From Seohaeicola zhoushanensis (GTDB taxonomy: Bacteria > Pseudomonadota > Alphaproteobacteria > Rhodobacterales > Rhodobacteraceae), in the NCBI RefSeq assembly GCF_014656415.1, contig NZ_BNCJ01000003.1:234075-298074 (forward strand): DNA of 64,000 nt. Direction: 5' to 3'. Made by a program: the position numbers and the translations under genes. Under the pieces are notes generated by a model. That model saw only the letters and a program-made list of their open reading frames with translations, had not been told where the DNA came from and did no database searches. Shown here in pieces: positions 38,230 to 47,960 of this stretch; the stretch's first letter is position 1; every line of letters starts with the position of its first letter.

Positions 38230-39158
38230 CTTGTGGTCACCGGGATGCAGTCGGCCTTCTCGGCGGCCAGCACGGCGCAGAAGCGGCGCGCATCGGCCAT
38301 GTCGTTGAAGCCCATCGCCCGCAGCCGGTAGAAGGTCCGCCCGCCACTGGTGGCCTTCTGCACCACGCGGGTCTTGTCGCCCAGGTAGTCGCCGAAACGG
38401 ATGTTCAGCTTGTCCCACTCCGACCGCGCCGTATCGGGCGAGTCAAAGGCACCGAGCTGCGCCAGCTTCGCGCCCGACGGCACGCTCTCGGGGTCGGCCT
38501 CGCGCACCTTGCCGGTATAGCGCACCGAGTCGCCCTCTTCGATCTCCTCGGCAGCCAGCGCCGCCAGCTTCTCGGGCCGCGCACGCGGCCGCAGCGAGCG
38601 CGACAGGCCCGGACCGTCAAACGCCTTGACCTCGGGCACATCGGCCGCGTTCAGCCGCGCGGGCTGCACGATGGCGCCCGCGTCAGAGGCGGGCTCCTCG
38701 GCATCCTCGGCATTGCCGTTGATCAGTTGCTGCACCAGCGAGTCGACCGAAGCCTTGGTCAGCTCTTCCTGGCTGCGCGGCTCGGCGGCCGCGGCGGTCT
38801 CTTCGGTCATCGGCCGGTCTTCTTCGGTCAGCTCGACCGCTTTCGGCGCCAGCTTGATGCTCTCGGCCACCGGGGCCGCCGTGCCCTGCGCCGCGACCGC
38901 GTTCACCGCCAGGCCCTGGTTGCCGGCCATCTCGCCGCCCGGTTCCTTGGGGGCAACCCGCATCGGCCCCTCGATGGCGCGCACCACCGGCACCCCGCTG
39001 ACATCGCGCACCCAGAGCTTGTAGCCCCAGACGCAGATCCCGGCGATCAGCACCAACGAGGCCAGAGCCCCCGCGATGTTGACAAGTTTGCCAAGCCCGC
39101 CCGTTGCCGGCCCGGAATCCGGGCCTGCCACCGCATCGGTGTATTCGATATCCGCCAT
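38226..39158 (-). CDS. SPOR-domain membrane protein
   Basis: A 310-aa bitopic protein. A single transmembrane helix lies at residues about 27-46 (NIAGALASLVLIAGICVWGY), followed by about 180 residues of Ala/Glu/Pro-rich linker and a C-terminal SPOR domain (AKLAQLGAFDSPDTARSEWDKL ... FYRLRAMGFNDMADARRFCAVL). SPOR domains bind denuded peptidoglycan at the division site. Lying between argS and nagZ, with a 4-base overlap with nagZ, it links division and wall turnover. The two Cys near the end (FCAVLAAEKADC) are common in SPOR domains and may form a disulphide. Confidence 0.9.
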   Translation of the reverse strand: MADIEYTDAVAGPDSGPATGGLGKLVNIAGALASLVLIAGICVWGYKLWVRDVSGVPVVRAIEGPMRVAPKEPGGEMAGNQGLAVNAVAAQGTAAPVAESIKLAPKAVELTEEDRPMTEETAAAAEPRSQEELTKASVDSLVQQLINGNAEDAEEPASDAGAIVQPARLNAADVPEVKAFDGPGLSRSLRPRARPEKLAALAAEEIEEGDSVRYTGKVREADPESVPSGAKLAQLGAFDSPDTARSEWDKLNIRFGDYLGDKTRVVQKATSGGRTFYRLRAMGFNDMADARRFCAVLAAEKADCIPVTTR

Positions 39159-39242
39159 GTCCGCCTCGCTGCCCGTTTCGTGCGGTTTTCCGCATCATGG
39201 GTCGTCTTGTCTTCTGCCTCGGACCGGCGTTCGGGCGATTTT

Positions 39243-40988
39243 CTACCGCATCTCCTGCGCCGGCTTGACGCCAAGAATAGCAAGACCTGCGGAAATGACA
39301 ACGGAAACGGCACGCGCCAGGGCCAATTTCGCTTGACTCGTGGTCACGTCGTCCTCCTGCAGGAATCGCAGCGAACTGTCGTCATTGCCCCGGTTCCACA
39401 GCGCGTGGAAATCGCCGGCCAGCTCGTAGAGGTAGAAGGCCACGCGGTGCGGCTCGTTGGTGCGCGCGGCGATCTCGACCAGCCGCGGCCATTCGGCCAG
39501 CTGCTTGGCGACCTTGATCTCGGCCTCGTGGTTCAGCGCCGAAAGGTCGGCCTTCGCGCAAGAGGTCAGGTCGGCGTCGATGCCGGCATCCTCGGCCTTG
39601 CGGATCACGCTCATGATCCGCGCATTGGCATATTGCACGTAGAACACCGGGTTCTCGCGGCTCTGCTCCAGAACCTTGTCGAAATCGAAGTCCAGCGGCG
39701 CATCGTTCTTGCGGGTCAGCATGACGAAACGGGTGACATCGGGGCCGACCTGCTCGACCACGTCGCGTAGGGTTACGAAATTGCCGGCCCGCTTGGACAT
39801 CTTGAACGGCTCGCCGTTCTTGAATAGCCGCACCAGCTGGCAGAGCTTGATGTCGAGCGGCACCCGCCCGTCCGACAACGCGCTCACCGCCGCCTTCATC
39901 CGCTTGACGTAACCACCGTGGTCGGCGCCGAAGACGTCGATCAGGGCGTCGAAGCCGCGGGTGATCTTGTCATAATGATAGGCGATATCCGGCGCGAAGT
40001 AGGTCCAGGACCCGTCCGACTTCATCACCGGGCGGTCGACGTCGTCGCCATGCGCGGTCGAGCGGAACAGCGTCTGCTGGCGCGGCTCCCAATCCTCGGG
40101 GGTCTTGCCCTTGGGCGGCTCCAGCACGCCCTCGTAGATCAGCCCCTTGGCCTTCAGCGCCTCAAGCGCCGCCTCGATCCGGCCGGTGCCATAGAGCGAC
40201 TTCTCCGAATAGAAGACGTCCATCTTGACGCCCAGCGTCAACAGGTCCTCGCGGATCAGGTCCATCATCGCGTTGGTGGCGAATTCGCGCACTGGCGCCA
40301 GCCAGACCTCTTCCGGTTCCTCCAGATAGGCATCGCCCACCTTGTCCTTCAGCGCCTCGCCCACCGGGATCAGGTAGTCGCCGGGATAGCTGCCCTCGGG
40401 CCAGTCGACGCTCAGGTCATGCGCCTCCTGATACCGCATGTAGACCGACCGGGCGAGCACATCGACCTGCGCGCCGCCGTCGTTGATGTAATACTCGCGC
40501 GTCACGTCATAGCCGGCATAGGCCAGCAGGCTCGCCAGCGCATCGCCGAAGACCGCGCCACGGGTGTGGCCCACGTGCAGCGGCCCGGTCGGGTTGGCCG
40601 AGACATATTCGACGTTGACCTTCGCGCCCTTGCCCATGGTCGAGCGGCCATAGTCCGCACCGTCCTCCAGCACCGCGCCCACCAGTTCCTGCCAGATCGA
40701 GGGCGCCAGCCGCAGGTTCAGGAACCCCGGCCCGGCCACCTCGGCGCTGACAACCCGCGCGTCGTCGATCAGCTTCTTCGCCAGCAACTCGGCAATCGCG
40801 CGCGGCTGCATCCCCGCCGGCTTGGCCAGCACCATCGCGGCATTGGTCGCCATGTCCCCATGCCCGGCATCGCGCGGCGGTTCGACCGCGACGGCATCGG
40901 TCGCCAGGCCCGAGGGGATTGCCCCTTCATCGGCCAGGGCGGCGAGGCTTTCGATCACCAGCGTGCGGATATCGGCAAAGAGGTTCAT
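39243..40988 (-). CDS. argS: arginyl-tRNA synthetase
   Basis: A 581-aa class I synthetase. The HIGH-like motif is [15 protein letters not shown] after VSANPTGPL, the KMSKS-like segment is KMSKRAGN, and the C-terminal anticodon-binding DALR domain has [16 protein letters not shown]. The N-terminal additional domain (residues 1-110) is present with [17 protein letters not shown]. It follows dgt by 58 bases and precedes the SPOR gene by 84, all on the minus strand. Confidence 0.96.
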   Translation of the reverse strand: MNLFADIRTLVIESLAALADEGAIPSGLATDAVAVEPPRDAGHGDMATNAAMVLAKPAGMQPRAIAELLAKKLIDDARVVSAEVAGPGFLNLRLAPSIWQELVGAVLEDGADYGRSTMGKGAKVNVEYVSANPTGPLHVGHTRGAVFGDALASLLAYAGYDVTREYYINDGGAQVDVLARSVYMRYQEAHDLSVDWPEGSYPGDYLIPVGEALKDKVGDAYLEEPEEVWLAPVREFATNAMMDLIREDLLTLGVKMDVFYSEKSLYGTGRIEAALEALKAKGLIYEGVLEPPKGKTPEDWEPRQQTLFRSTAHGDDVDRPVMKSDGSWTYFAPDIAYHYDKITRGFDALIDVFGADHGGYVKRMKAAVSALSDGRVPLDIKLCQLVRLFKNGEPFKMSKRAGNFVTLRDVVEQVGPDVTRFVMLTRKNDAPLDFDFDKVLEQSRENPVFYVQYANARIMSVIRKAEDAGIDADLTSCAKADLSALNHEAEIKVAKQLAEWPRLVEIAARTNEPHRVAFYLYELAGDFHALWNRGNDDSSLRFLQEDDVTTSQAKLALARAVSVVISAGLAILGVKPAQEMR

Positions 40989-41046
40989 GTCGTGTGTCCT
41001 TTCGATCCAGCGGGTCTACCATGCGCGCGGGCAAGGTCAACGCCGT

Positions 41047-42213
41047 TCAGATCGGGGCCTGTTCTTCCAGTTCGATGCCGCCCAGAAGCCGGGCATGTTC
41101 CTGCAAGGCGAAGCGGTCGGTCATGCCCGAGATGTAATCCGAGACGATCCGCGCCAGCGCGGTTTCGCCCTCGGCTTCGGCCACATCCTTGCGCCACTGC
41201 TTGGGCAGTTGGTCGGGATGCGCCATGAAATAGGGGAACAGCTCGTTGACCACCTGCGTCACCTGCGCCCGCACCACCACCACGCTCGGCGCGCGATACA
41301 TGCGCTGGAACAGGAATGTGCGGATCACCTTTAGATCCTCGAACAGCGGATCCGAGAAGCGGATCAGCCCCCGCACCGCATGGCGCACCTCCTCGACCGA
41401 CTGCGGGTCGATCTCGGCCAGGCGCACGCGGGCAAAGCCGATCACGTCCTCGACCAGAACCCCGAAGAAACGCCGCAGCGCCTCGTGCCGGCGGCGGTAA
41501 TAGTTCAGGCCGGGATACTTGCGGTCGACCTCGCCGAAACAGGCATCCAGGATCGGCAGCGCCGCCAGCTCGTCGGTCGAGAACAGCTCGGCCCGCAGCC
41601 CGTCGTGCAGGTCGTGGTGGTTATAGGCCACGTCATCGGCAATCGCCGCCACCTGCGCCTCGGCGCTGGCATAGGTGCCCAGTTCAAGGTCGTTCACCTT
41701 GATGTATTCCGCCATCGCCCAGGGCAGCTCTCCGGTGACCGGCCCGTTGTGCTTGGCCAGCCCCTCCAGCGTCTCCCAGGTCAGGTTCAGCCCGTCGAAC
41801 TCGGCATAGTGCCGCTCCAGATGGGTGACGATGCGGATCGCCTGCGCGTTGTGATCGAAGCCGCCATAGGGCGCCATCAGCGCGCTCAGCGCATCCTCGC
41901 CGGTATGGCCGAAGGGCGGATGCCCCAGGTCATGCGCCAGCGCCACCGCCTCGGTCAGCTCGGGGTTCAGCCCCAGCGCGCCCGAAATCGTCCGCGCCAC
42001 CTGCGCCACCTCGATCGAATGGGTCAGCCGGGTGCGATAATAGTCGCCCTCGTGCTCGATGAAGACCTGTGTCTTGTGCTTCAGCCGCCGGAAGGCGCTG
42101 GCATGGATGATCCGGTCCCGGTCGCGGTGAAAACACGAACGGAAAGAACTTTCTTCCTCGGGCACCAGCCGCCCGCGCGAACGCGCGGGATCCGATGCAT
42201 AGGGCGCGGTCAT
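41047..42213 (-). CDS. dgt: dGTP triphosphohydrolase-like HD protein
   Basis: A 388-aa HD-domain phosphohydrolase of the dGTPase family, type 2 (shorter than E. coli Dgt). It removes triphosphate from dNTPs and so limits pool size. Motifs are RDRIIHASAFRRLKHKTQVF, TRLTHSIEVAQVARTI, the metal site ALAHDLGHPPFGHTGEDAL, and a later Asp in ADDVAYNHHDLHDGLRA. ATG at 42213 is preferred over TTG at 42240. It is divergent from the Fe-S carrier gene, as in many alphaproteobacteria, and leads the run dgt-argS-SPOR-nagZ-scpAB. Confidence 0.93.
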   Translation of the reverse strand: MTAPYASDPARSRGRLVPEEESSFRSCFHRDRDRIIHASAFRRLKHKTQVFIEHEGDYYRTRLTHSIEVAQVARTISGALGLNPELTEAVALAHDLGHPPFGHTGEDALSALMAPYGGFDHNAQAIRIVTHLERHYAEFDGLNLTWETLEGLAKHNGPVTGELPWAMAEYIKVNDLELGTYASAEAQVAAIADDVAYNHHDLHDGLRAELFSTDELAALPILDACFGEVDRKYPGLNYYRRRHEALRRFFGVLVEDVIGFARVRLAEIDPQSVEEVRHAVRGLIRFSDPLFEDLKVIRTFLFQRMYRAPSVVVVRAQVTQVVNELFPYFMAHPDQLPKQWRKDVAEAEGETALARIVSDYISGMTDRFALQEHARLLGGIELEEQAPI

Positions 42214-42292
42214 GTTGCTGATCCTTGTCGCCTGTCCCAAGGCTTTCTATATTCACTTGCAGGAACGAATGAAACCGCCCGGAGCCAATGCA

Positions 42293-42616
42293 ATGCAGCT
42301 TCCCCCCAAGGTCACCGAACGCGCCTTCGACCGCCTCGCCGAAATCGGCGCCGCGGATCAGGGCAAGGCCCTGCGCGTCGCGGTCGAAGGCGGCGGCTGC
42401 TCGGGCTTCCAATACGAGATACAGCTCGACACCCCCGCCTCTGACGACCTCGTGCTCGAAGGCAAGGGCGAGAAGGTGGTGGTCGACTCGGTCTCGCTGC
42501 CCTTCCTGTCGAACGCCACCATCGACTTCGCCGACGAACTGATCGGCGCGCGCTTCGTCATCGAGAACCCGAACGCCACATCGTCCTGCGGCTGCGGCAC
42601 CTCCTTCTCGATCTGA
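42293..42616 (+). CDS. A-type iron-sulfur carrier (IscA/ErpA family)
   Basis: A 107-aa carrier with the three conserved cysteines in GGGCSGFQY and SSCGCGTSF, which hold and pass on Fe-S clusters. The start could be ATG 42269 or ATG 42293; the latter (MQLPPKVTERAFDRLAEIGA) matches the family N-terminus best and has GGAG nearby. It is transcribed away from dgt. IscA and ErpA cannot be separated by sequence alone, so no symbol is assigned. A dispersed repeat copy lies 28 bases after the stop. Confidence 0.92.
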   Translation: MQLPPKVTERAFDRLAEIGAADQGKALRVAVEGGGCSGFQYEIQLDTPASDDLVLEGKGEKVVVDSVSLPFLSNATIDFADELIGARFVIENPNATSSCGCGTSFSI

Positions 42617-42644
42617 CGCCGCGCCCGGCGGCGCGGGTGCAGGT

Positions 42645-42667
42645 GAGTATTTTTGAAGAGAAGAAGC
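42645..42667 (+). repeat. dispersed repeat, copy C
   Basis: GAGTATTTTTGAAGAG then AAGAAGC. It is preceded by a GC-rich dyad (CGCCG-CGCC-CGGCG, near 42618-42631). It occupies the 86-base convergent gap between the Fe-S carrier and dnaE. Confidence 0.75.
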
Positions 42668-42702
42668 AGCAGGTTGCGCGCCAAAGCTGATCCGGCGCGC
42701 GG

Positions 42703-45700
42703 CTAGAGTTCTTCCACCATGACCACGCCTTCCAGGCTCTTGAGCGCGCCCTTGATCGCCGGGTTGATCGCGAAATCCTGACCGAGGTCGATCTCCACCT
42801 CGCCCGGCAGGTCAGGGTCCAGCAGGCAGAGCTGCACCGGCCCCTTGGCGGCATTGCGCGCGGCGGCCTTGGCCTCTTCCAGCACGGTCGCGATGGTCCC
42901 GACCGCCCCCGCTGCGCCGACGAAGACGCGCAGGCCCGAAGTGCCGGCATCGGCCACCGCGTTGTCGATCGGGCCAATGGCGCGCGCCAGCAGCTTGAGC
43001 TGGTCCGCCTCCATCGTCGCCTCGACAGTGAGCACGACCTTGGAGCCGGTCTCGAGATATTGCCTCGAGGCTTCAAGGGTTTCCGAGAAGATCGTAACCT
43101 CGTAGGCACCCGTCGCATCGCTCAGCTGGGCAAAGGCGAAACGGTTGCCACGCGCCGATTTGCGTTCCTGCCGCCCGGCAACGACGCCGGCGAGCTTCGC
43201 CACCTGCGCCCCGCCCGACGCCCGCGCGCGCAGCTCGTCCAGCGTCAGCACCCCCTTGCGCCGCAGCGGCGCCATGTAGTCGTCGAGCGGGTGGCCCGAG
43301 AGGTAGAAGCCGATCGCCTTGAACTCTTCCGCCAGCCGCTCGGCCGGCAACCAGTCCGAGGTCGAGGGCAGCCGCGGTTCCGGCAGGTCGTCGCCTGCCT
43401 CGCCAAAGAGCGAGACCTGCGCCGAGGCCTTCTGCTCGTGGATCGCCGCCGAATAGGCCACCAGCGCATCCAGGCTCTCGAATACCCGCTTGCGGTTGCC
43501 GTCAAGCTGGTCGAAGGCGCCGGCGCGGGCCAGCATCTCCATCGGCCGCTTGCCGACCCGCTTGAGATCGGCCCGCCGGGCCAGGTCGAAGAGCGTGACG
43601 AAGGGCTTGTCCTGCCCGCTCGCATGTCGCGCGTCGGTGATGATCTTCATCGCCTCGACGCCGACGTTCTTTAGCGCGCCCAGCGCATAGACCAGCGCGC
43701 CCTTGTCGACGGTGAACTTCGCCTCCGAACGGTTGACGCAGGGCGGGATCACTTCGATCCCCAGCCCCTTGCGCACCTCCTCGCAATAGATCGCCAGCTT
43801 GTCGGTGAGATGGATATCGCAGTTCATCACGCCGGCCATGAACTCAACCGGGTGGTTCGCCTTCAGCCAGGCGGTCTGATAGCTCACCACCGCATAGGCG
43901 GCGGCGTGCGACTTGTTGAAGCCGTAGTTGGCGAATTTCTCCAGTAGGTCAAAGACTTCGCTGGCCTTCTTCTTGTCGACGCCCTTCTCGAGCGAGCCCT
44001 TCTCGAACTTGGGCCGCTCCTTGGCCATCTCGGCAGCGATCTTCTTGCCCATGGCGCGGCGCAAAAGGTCGGCGCCCCCAAGGGAATAGCCGGCCATCTC
44101 CTGGGCGATCTGCATCACCTGTTCCTGGTAGACGATGATGCCCTGGGTCTCTTCCAGGATATGGTCGATCAGCGGATGGATGCTTTCGCGCGGCTTCAGC
44201 CCGTTCTTCACCTCGCAATAGGTCGGGATGTTCTCCATCGGACCGGGGCGGTAGAGCGCCACCAGCGCCACGATGTCCTCGATGCAGGTCGGCTTCATCC
44301 GCTTGAGGGCATCCATCATGCCCGAGCTTTCCACCTGGAACACCGCCACTGTCTTGGCCGCGGCGTAGAGCTTGTACGAGGCCTCGTCATCCAGCGGGAT
44401 GGCGTTGATGTCATCCTCGGTCCCGGCGGCGGGCGTATAGAGCTCGCGCCCGTCGGCCGCCACATGCAGGTGCCGCCCCGAGGCGCGGATCAGATCGACC
44501 GCGTTCTGGATCACGGTCAGCGTCTTGAGGCCGAGGAAGTCGAACTTCACCAGCCCCGCCTGTTCGACCCATTTCATGTTGAACTGGGTCGCCGGCATGT
44601 CGGACCGCGGATCCTGGTAGAGCGGCACCAGCGCATCCAGCGGCCGGTCGCCGATCACCACGCCGGCGGCGTGGGTCGAGGCGTTGCGCAGCAGCCCCTC
44701 GACCTGCTGGCCGTATTCCAGCAGCCGCGCCACCACCTCCTCGGCCTTGGCTGCCTCGCGCAGGCGCGGCTCGTCTGCCAGCGCCTTCTCGATGCTGACG
44801 GGCTTCACGCCCTCGACCGGAATCATCTTCGACAGCCGGTCCACCTGCCCATAGGGCATCTGCAGCACCCGGCCCACGTCGCGCACCGCCGCCTTCGACA
44901 GCAGCGCCCCAAAGGTGATGATCTGCCCCACCCGGTCGCGGCCGTATTTCTCCTGCACATAGCGGATCACCTCCTCGCGGCGGTCCATGCAGAAGTCGAT
45001 GTCGAAGTCGGGCATCGAGACCCGCTCGGGGTTGAGGAAGCGTTCGAACAGCAGCGAATAGCGCAGCGGGTCGAGGTCGGTGATGGTCAGCGCATAGGCC
45101 ACCAGCGACCCCGCGCCCGACCCCCGCCCCGGCCCGACCGGAATGCCCTGGTCCTTGGCCCATTTGATGAAGTCGGCCACGATCAGGAAGTAGCCGGGAA
45201 AGCCCATCTGCTCGATGATGCCCAGTTCGAACTCCAGCCGCTTCTCGTAGTCCTCGACCGGCGCCGAATGCGGGATCACCGCCAGGCGCGCGGCCAACCC
45301 CTCGACCGCCTGGCGGCGCAGTTCCACCACCTCGTCATCGGCAAAGCGCGGCAGGATCGGCGCGCGCTTCTTCGCCATGAAGGCACAGCGGCGCGCGATC
45401 TCGACGGTGTTCTCGATCGCCTCGGGCAGGTCAGCGAAGAGCACCGCCATCTCCTGCCCGCTCTTGAAGTAATGCTGCGGCGTCAGACGGCGGCGCGAGT
45501 CCTGCTGGTCGACATAGGCTCCCTCGGCGATGCAGATCAGCGCGTCATGCGCCTCGTACATGTCCGACTTCGGGAAGTAGACGTCGTTGGTGGCCACCAG
45601 CGGAATATCCATCGCATAGGCCATCTCGACATGGCCCCGCTCGGTCAGCCGCTCGGCCTCGGTCGGGTTGCCGTCCTCGCCGGGGTGGCGCTGCAACTCG

Positions 45701-46218
45701 ATGTAGAGCCGGTCGCCGAAGGCCGCGTGCAGGCGCCGCACCAGCGCCTCGGCAGCGGGCCGCTGACCGGCCTGCAGCAGCATCCCCACCGGCCCTTCCG
45801 GCCCGCCCGAGAGGCAGATCAGCCCGCCCGAATGCGCCTCCAGCTCCTCGACCGTCACCTGCGGCAACTGCCCGCCCTTGCCGATATAGAGGCAGGAGTT
45901 CAGCTTCATCAGGTTCTCGTAGCCCGCCTCGGACTGCGCCAGCAGCACCAGCGGCGCGGGGTGCCGCGCCTTGTCTCCCGGCTGCACCTCGACATAGGCA
46001 AGGTCGACCTGGCAGCCGATGATCGGCTGCACCCCCGCCCCGCTGGCATAGACCGAGAATTCCAGCGCCGCGAACATGTTGTTCGTATCGGTCACCGCCA
46101 CCGCAGGCATCGCCGCCGCCTTGCAGAGCTTGGGCAGCTCCTTGAGCCGCACCGCGCCTTCCAGCAGCGAGTATTCGGTATGGACGCGAAGATGGATGAA
46201 TCGGGGGGACTGGCTCAT
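42703..46218 (-). CDS. dnaE: DNA polymerase III alpha subunit
   Basis: The 1171-aa replicative polymerase. The N-terminal PHP domain starts [18 protein letters not shown]; the catalytic aspartates are in [16 protein letters not shown] and the third lies further on, after the [16 protein letters not shown] nucleotide loop. The thumb/finger motif [27 protein letters not shown] and the OB fold near residue 1000 ([18 protein letters not shown]) are complete. Length and order match DnaE1, not DnaE2/ImuC. No frameshift. It is transcribed alone, convergent with the Fe-S carrier gene. Confidence 0.97.
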   Translation of the reverse strand: MSQSPRFIHLRVHTEYSLLEGAVRLKELPKLCKAAAMPAVAVTDTNNMFAALEFSVYASGAGVQPIIGCQVDLAYVEVQPGDKARHPAPLVLLAQSEAGYENLMKLNSCLYIGKGGQLPQVTVEELEAHSGGLICLSGGPEGPVGMLLQAGQRPAAEALVRRLHAAFGDRLYIELQRHPGEDGNPTEAERLTERGHVEMAYAMDIPLVATNDVYFPKSDMYEAHDALICIAEGAYVDQQDSRRRLTPQHYFKSGQEMAVLFADLPEAIENTVEIARRCAFMAKKRAPILPRFADDEVVELRRQAVEGLAARLAVIPHSAPVEDYEKRLEFELGIIEQMGFPGYFLIVADFIKWAKDQGIPVGPGRGSGAGSLVAYALTITDLDPLRYSLLFERFLNPERVSMPDFDIDFCMDRREEVIRYVQEKYGRDRVGQIITFGALLSKAAVRDVGRVLQMPYGQVDRLSKMIPVEGVKPVSIEKALADEPRLREAAKAEEVVARLLEYGQQVEGLLRNASTHAAGVVIGDRPLDALVPLYQDPRSDMPATQFNMKWVEQAGLVKFDFLGLKTLTVIQNAVDLIRASGRHLHVAADGRELYTPAAGTEDDINAIPLDDEASYKLYAAAKTVAVFQVESSGMMDALKRMKPTCIEDIVALVALYRPGPMENIPTYCEVKNGLKPRESIHPLIDHILEETQGIIVYQEQVMQIAQEMAGYSLGGADLLRRAMGKKIAAEMAKERPKFEKGSLEKGVDKKKASEVFDLLEKFANYGFNKSHAAAYAVVSYQTAWLKANHPVEFMAGVMNCDIHLTDKLAIYCEEVRKGLGIEVIPPCVNRSEAKFTVDKGALVYALGALKNVGVEAMKIITDARHASGQDKPFVTLFDLARRADLKRVGKRPMEMLARAGAFDQLDGNRKRVFESLDALVAYSAAIHEQKASAQVSLFGEAGDDLPEPRLPSTSDWLPAERLAEEFKAIGFYLSGHPLDDYMAPLRRKGVLTLDELRARASGGAQVAKLAGVVAGRQERKSARGNRFAFAQLSDATGAYEVTIFSETLEASRQYLETGSKVVLTVEATMEADQLKLLARAIGPIDNAVADAGTSGLRVFVGAAGAVGTIATVLEEAKAAARNAAKGPVQLCLLDPDLPGEVEIDLGQDFAINPAIKGALKSLEGVVMVEEL

Positions 46219-46580
46219 GCGCGAAACCTACCCAGAGGCACCGCCGGCAGCAATGCGCGAAAGCGGCCGCGCGGGCGCGGCAGCAAGGCGAACCCCTCGA
46301 CCAACGCACGAAGAATAAGCCACGATTATTCTGAAAAACCAAAAGCTGCTTCGCCCAGCCCGCCCCGAACCAGCCCGCCATCGCCCGCGCGGGCTTGCTT
46401 ATTTTCAGGTCGGGCAGCGCTTTGGCCCATGCCCTCGCGGCAAGGCGGCCAAGCTTTCGCTTGCCAGATCCCCCGCCCCCTTTCTAACCTGACTGCAACA
46501 ATATTTGGCCGGCGCCTCTCTACGTCGCATCGAGAGACGCCACACCGGGCCGCAACAGGGGTAAGGCGACGGGTTTTGAA
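46219..46580. other. 362-base divergent intergenic region, dnaE / xdhA
   Basis: It holds the promoters of dnaE (leftward) and xdhA (rightward). No plausible coding frame. The stretch around 46313-46345 is AT-rich and is the likeliest place for the dnaE promoter; AACAATATTTGG near 46496-46507 is the only AT-rich tract close to xdhA. I see no palindrome clear enough to call an operator. Confidence 0.4.
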
Positions 46581-47960
46581 ATGAACATCACCTTTCTTCT
46601 GAACGGAGAGAGCGTGGAGCTGACAGCCGTGTCCGCGACCGACACGCTGCTCGACTGGCTGCGCGAGACGCGCGGCCTGACCGGCACCAAGGAAGGCTGC
46701 AACGAGGGCGACTGCGGCGCCTGCACGGTGATGGTCTCCGACGCCACCGGCACCCGCGCGCTCAACGCCTGCATCCTGCTGCTGCCGCAGCTGCACGGCC
46801 GCTCGGTGCGTACGGTCGAGGGTCTCTCGGACGACGGCGCCCTGCACCCGGTGCAGGACGCGATGATCACCCATCACGGTAGCCAATGCGGCTTCTGTAC
46901 CCCCGGATTCGTCATGTCGATGGCCGTGGCCCATGCCAATGGCGCCACCGACCACGACGACCAGCTGGCCGGCAACCTCTGCCGCTGCACCGGCTACGCC
47001 CCGATCCTGCGTGCCGCCCGCGCCGCCGAGGGCGCGCCCGCGCCCGAATGGCTGGAAACCGACCGCGGCTTCCGCCTGCCGCAGGATCCGCCAGCCAAGG
47101 CACCCCTGCCCGCCGCACCGCGCAACTCCGACGCGCTCGCGGCGCTCTACGCCGCCCACCCGCAGGCCACGCTGGTCGCCGGGGCCACCGACGTCGGCCT
47201 CTGGGTCACCAAGCAGCTGCGCGACCTGCCCGAGGTGATCTTCCTCGGCCAATGCGACGACCTGAAGACCATCGAGACCACCGAGGCCGCCATCCGCTTC
47301 GGCGCCATGGTCGACATGAACCGCGTGCGCGCGGCGGTGGCCCCCCTGCACCCCTCCTATGCCGAGATGATCCGCCGCTACGGGTCCATGCAGGTCCGCA
47401 ATGCCGCCACCATCGGCGGCAATATCGCCAATGGCTCGCCCATCGGCGACAACCCTCCGGCGCTGATCGCGCTCGGCGCGACGCTGCACCTGCGCAAGGG
47501 CGACACCCGCCGCGACCTGCCGCTGGAAGACTTCTTCCTCGACTACGGCAAGCAGGACCGCGCCCCCGGCGAATTCGTCGAGGCGGTCAGCATCGCGCGC
47601 CAGCCCGACCGGCTGAAGGTCTACAAGCTGTCCAAACGGTTCGATCAGGATATCTCCGCCCTCTGCGGCGCCTTCAACATCACGGTCGAGGATGGACGCG
47701 TGACGGCCGCCCTAATCGCCTTCGGCGGCATGGCCGGCATCCCGAAACGCGCCACCCATGTCGAAGCCGCGCTGACCGGCCAGCCCTGGACCGCCGAAAC
47801 CGTGGCTCGGGCGCAATCCGCCTTCGCGCAGGACTTCACCCCGATGAGCGACATGCGCGCCTCGGCCGCCTATCGCCTCGACAGCGCCAGGGCCATGCTC
47901 GCCCGCTGCCACGCCGAGACCACCGGCGCAGCCGTATCCGTGCTGGAGGTGCACCCATGA
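46581..47960 (+). CDS. xdhA: xanthine dehydrogenase small subunit (2Fe-2S and FAD)
   Basis: A 459-aa subunit that passes electrons from the molybdenum site to NAD. The plant-type ferredoxin cluster is CNEGDCGAC plus a later Cys (ALNAC), the second cluster is CGFCTPGF and CRCTGY, and the FAD domain has [17 protein letters not shown] and [17 protein letters not shown]. All eight Cys ligands are present. The stop overlaps the ATG of xdhB (ATGA). Together with XdhB it forms the alpha2beta2 enzyme of the Rhodobacter type that oxidises hypoxanthine and xanthine to urate. Confidence 0.96.
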   Translation: MNITFLLNGESVELTAVSATDTLLDWLRETRGLTGTKEGCNEGDCGACTVMVSDATGTRALNACILLLPQLHGRSVRTVEGLSDDGALHPVQDAMITHHGSQCGFCTPGFVMSMAVAHANGATDHDDQLAGNLCRCTGYAPILRAARAAEGAPAPEWLETDRGFRLPQDPPAKAPLPAAPRNSDALAALYAAHPQATLVAGATDVGLWVTKQLRDLPEVIFLGQCDDLKTIETTEAAIRFGAMVDMNRVRAAVAPLHPSYAEMIRRYGSMQVRNAATIGGNIANGSPIGDNPPALIALGATLHLRKGDTRRDLPLEDFFLDYGKQDRAPGEFVEAVSIARQPDRLKVYKLSKRFDQDISALCGAFNITVEDGRVTAALIAFGGMAGIPKRATHVEAALTGQPWTAETVARAQSAFAQDFTPMSDMRASAAYRLDSARAMLARCHAETTGAAVSVLEVHP